Source: Apus apus
Lineage: Eukaryota; Chordata; Aves; Apodiformes; Apodidae
Assembly (NCBI RefSeq): GCF_020740795.1
Contig: NC_067282.1
Span: 129,265,132 to 129,329,131 of the forward strand
Reading direction: 5' to 3'
DNA length: 64,000 nt
Position numbers and translations under genes: made by a program. Numbering within the stretch: position 1 is the stretch's first letter; each line of letters begins with the position of its first letter. This document shows, piece by piece, positions 61,301-64,000 of the stretch. The notes under the pieces are model-generated. The model was not told where the DNA came from, ran no database searches, and saw only the letters and a list, made by a program, of their open reading frames with translations.

Positions 61301-62738
61301 GACATAAATTAATTTAAAGGCTCCCTTTGAATGGTTTTAATGTGTGTTCTGGAAAATGAAAAAAAGAGAGACTCTCAACAAATAATTACAAGAGGAAAGC
61401 AACAATTAGCTGAAAGTTACAAAACTCGCAGGCTTTATTAGCAGCCTTTGGACAGTTCTGAGTCCCTTAGTAAATAAATGGCACCAACTGTCCTCTCTTA
61501 TACATCCTAATAAGCCTAACAGGAGATGTGGTGTGAACTCCTTATCAGCTTGCTGTTTTCCATTTGACAAATGCTGGCGTGTGTTTCATTCTCTCTTCTC
61601 AACCTTAACTTTTTGCTCTGGTTCTACTCTGCTTTTTGCTTTGGTTTTCTTTTTTTTTTGGGAGAACCACTCCCCGGAACGGTACCTACGGGAAGAAAGT
61701 GAGACTTTTGCCCCCTCTGCTGGCTGGTTTCTCTTTGCTCAGTATAGTGCCTCATTAAAACATCAGTACCGTTTTATTATGACTTGGACAGAACTCTATC
61801 CCCTACAACATACCACCGTTTTCAAAGAGATTAACGCTTGGGGATGGCAGTAAAACTACTGAATAATATGCCCAGCAACATGTGTATGTTGAAGTAGCAG
61901 GACTGGGTGATAGGCCAGTGTGTAACATGTAAATAATGAGCACGTGGCTAAGTTCTGTCCCACACTAAAAGCACTGCTAGCCCTGACTAGGATGTGGTAT
62001 CTGGATCTCTTTTCCCTTTCAGCCTTATTTGTTCTCAAGGCCTTTCAGCCCCAGTTATTTTCCATTAATGAAGAACTAGAAATCAGTAAGATGCCCACCA
62101 CAAACAATATTTTTCTTTGTTGACACAATTGAAAAGGGTAGAACAGATTCCTGAATATAAAAGACTCAGAGAAATCAGATTGTAATAATGCTTAAGCATG
62201 ATAAACACGTTTCCCCATTGGCTCCTTTCCTCCTGGCAGCACAGGTTTGTCTTGTTCTTCTATACAGTGTTGCTGAATCTTAGACCTTTACCAGCTGCCT
62301 CTTAGCTAAGACAAGGCCAATACTGGGCATACTCAGGAACAGAGTTCAAGAGAACCAGATAGTGCCTAGAAGTTTCCTGAAGGCCTCCAGAAGATTGCTG
62401 CCCTTTGAGGGGTTAGATAGAAACCTCAAAAAACCTGCTTCTTTTTGTGTCCTAGTCTCCCTTGAGCAGTTTTCAGAAAAAAATAGTCAACTATTTCAAG
62501 TTCCCCTTTGGTAAGAAATGCAGTATAATGATTATTTATTTATTTATTCTACAAAGAGATCAAGATATCAAACCCTTGGAATAGAACCAACAGCCCTAAA
62601 CTGTATGCCTAGTTAATACAATCTGAAGCTGGCTCTTTACGACTAGGTGCCTAAAATATTTCCCGTATGTCTGGCCCAGTATTTCTACTTGATGCTAATG
62701 AGTAGCTTCTGATTGGGCTTAGCACCTTTCTGTATTAC
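55313..62738 (+). other. Presumed intron of the KCNQ1-like gene
   Basis: 7.4 kb with T-rich tracts (59890-59935, 60101-60133) and no recognised exon. If the channel gene ends elsewhere or is dead, this is intergenic. Confidence 0.45.
60101..60133. repeat. T-rich / (GTT)n tract
   Basis: A run of T broken by GTG, followed by four GTT units. It underlies a spurious hydrophobic open frame. Confidence 0.8.
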
Positions 62739-64000
62739 GGAATCACAGAATAGTCATGAATGGAAAGGACCTCTGAAATCACCGAGTCCAACCATAAAAC
62801 CCAAAAAACCAAACAACAAAAACCAGACCACAAAACGCACCCCAAAAACCCCACACAACCTACAATCTCAGCTACTAGAGCATGCCCTGAGGCTAATAAT
62901 CTACACTTTTCTTGAATACATCCAAGGTTGGTGACTCCACCACCTCCCTGGGCAGGCTGTTCCAGTGGCTGATCACTCTTTCAGTAAAGAAATTCTTCCT
63001 AAAATCCAATCTGAACCTCCCCTGCTGCAACTTGAAGTGATTTCCTCTTGTCCTGTCATTATTCACTTTGGAGAAGAGGCCAACACCCACCTCCCTACAA
63101 CCTCCTTGCAGGTAGCTGAAGAGAGCAATGAGGTCTCCCCTGAGCCTCCTCTTCTCTAAACTAAACATCCCCAGTTCCCTCAGCCACTCTTTGTATGACT
63201 TGTTCTCTAGGCCCTTCACCATCCTTGTTGCTGTCCTCTGGACTCTCTCCAGCACCTCAATGTCCTTCTTGTAGTGAGGGGCCCAGAACTGAACACAGAA
63301 CTTGAGGTGCAGCCTCACCAGTGCTGAGCACAGGGGCACGATCACTTCCCTACTCTTTCAGGCCACGCTATTCCTGATGCAGGCCAGGATGCCATTGGCC
63401 TTCTTGGCCACCTGGGCACACTGCTGGCTCATGTTCAGCTGGCTGTCCACCAGCACCCCCAGGTCCTTTCCTGCTGAGCAGCTCTCCAGCCACACTTCCC
63501 CCAGCCTCTAGAGTTGTTGTGACTGAAATGCAGGACCCAGCACTTGGCCTTATTGAATCTCATGCAATTGGCCTTGGTCCATCAATCCAGCCTGCCCTCT
63601 AGCAGATCAACACTCCCACCCCATTTGGTATAATCTGCAGACTTACTGAGGGTGCACTCAATCCCCTCATCCAGATCACAGATAAAACTATTGAACAAGA
63701 CTGGCCCCAAACCTGAGCCCTGAGGGACACCACTGGTGACCAGCCACCAGCTAGCTTTGACCTCCTTTACCACAACTCTCTGGGCCCGGCCATCCAGCCG
63801 GTGTTTTACCCAGTGAAGAGTTCACTTGTCTATGCCACGATTCTCCAGCTTCTCCAGGAGAATGCTGTGGGAGATGGTGTCAAAGGCCTTACCAAAGTCC
63901 AGGTAGAAAATGTCCGCAGCATTGTCCTCATCCAAAAGGTGGGTCACATTGATCATAGAAAGAGATCAGGTTGGTCAAGGAAGTCCTGCCTTTCATAAAC
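62739..64000 (-). mobile_element. CR1 LINE, at least 1.26 kb, runs off the right edge
   Basis: The 3' end starts at GGAATCACAGAATAGTCATG with an A/C-rich insertion after it. It then continues through the GGCTGTTCCAGTGGCTGA block, [10 protein letters not shown] coding and the [16 protein letters not shown] block, up to the palm region at the window end. The catalytic motif is damaged (SADYTK where FADDTK is usual). Two long open pieces remain (62893-63345 and 63582-63773). Confidence 0.95.

Overview
The window is vertebrate nuclear DNA, almost certainly from a bird. It is AT-rich, its repeats are almost all CR1-type LINE fragments in both orientations with the avian 3' end (ATTCTATGATTCTATGA), it has two solo endogenous-retrovirus LTRs, and no mammalian SINEs were seen. 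Genes are split by long introns, so most open reading frames in it are chance.

Region 1 to 7 kb: intergenic, with one CR1 3' end (244-446) and an 899-bp solo LTR (1401-2299) bounded by the 5-bp duplication GTGAC.

Region 7 to 29.6 kb: one complete gene on the minus strand, MRPS35, encoding mitochondrial small-subunit ribosomal protein mS35. All eight coding exons were found and joined in frame with GT/AG borders; they total 999 nt (332 residues plus stop). The start codon lies in a CpG island and fits the TISU/YY1 motif GAAGATGGCGGC. Two AATAAA signals follow the stop. Intron 4 holds a cluster of CR1 remnants, and the 10-kb intron 7 is almost free of recognisable repeats.

Region 29.7 to 44.6 kb: a GC-rich CR1 copy starts about 235 bp upstream of the MRPS35 start codon. 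Then come AT-rich intergenic DNA, a CR1 with an inverted 5' part (32.1-32.8 kb), an unexplained CpG-rich patch (37.57-37.85 kb) and a 1.1-kb CR1 (40.2-41.3 kb).

Region 44.66 to 45.05 kb: the most interesting item. A plus-strand exon encodes the cytoplasmic N-terminus and start of S1 of a KCNQ1-type potassium channel. It ends with a GT donor in the same phase and almost the same codon position as exon 1 of human KCNQ1. It differs from KCNQ1 at several normally invariant sites and lies next to MRPS35, a neighbour of BMAL2, PPFIBP1 and PTHLH in other vertebrates; the paralogues of those genes (BMAL1, PPFIBP2, PTH) lie on the chromosome arm of KCNQ1. I infer a KCNQ1 ohnologue absent from mammals. 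The rest of the channel is not visible in the remaining 19 kb.

Region 45 to 64 kb: probably intron 1 of that channel gene. It holds a 432-bp solo LTR with a 6-bp duplication and four 29-bp tandem repeats (52131-52562), a CR1 at 54.75-55.31 kb, and a CR1 that runs off the right edge (62739-64000).
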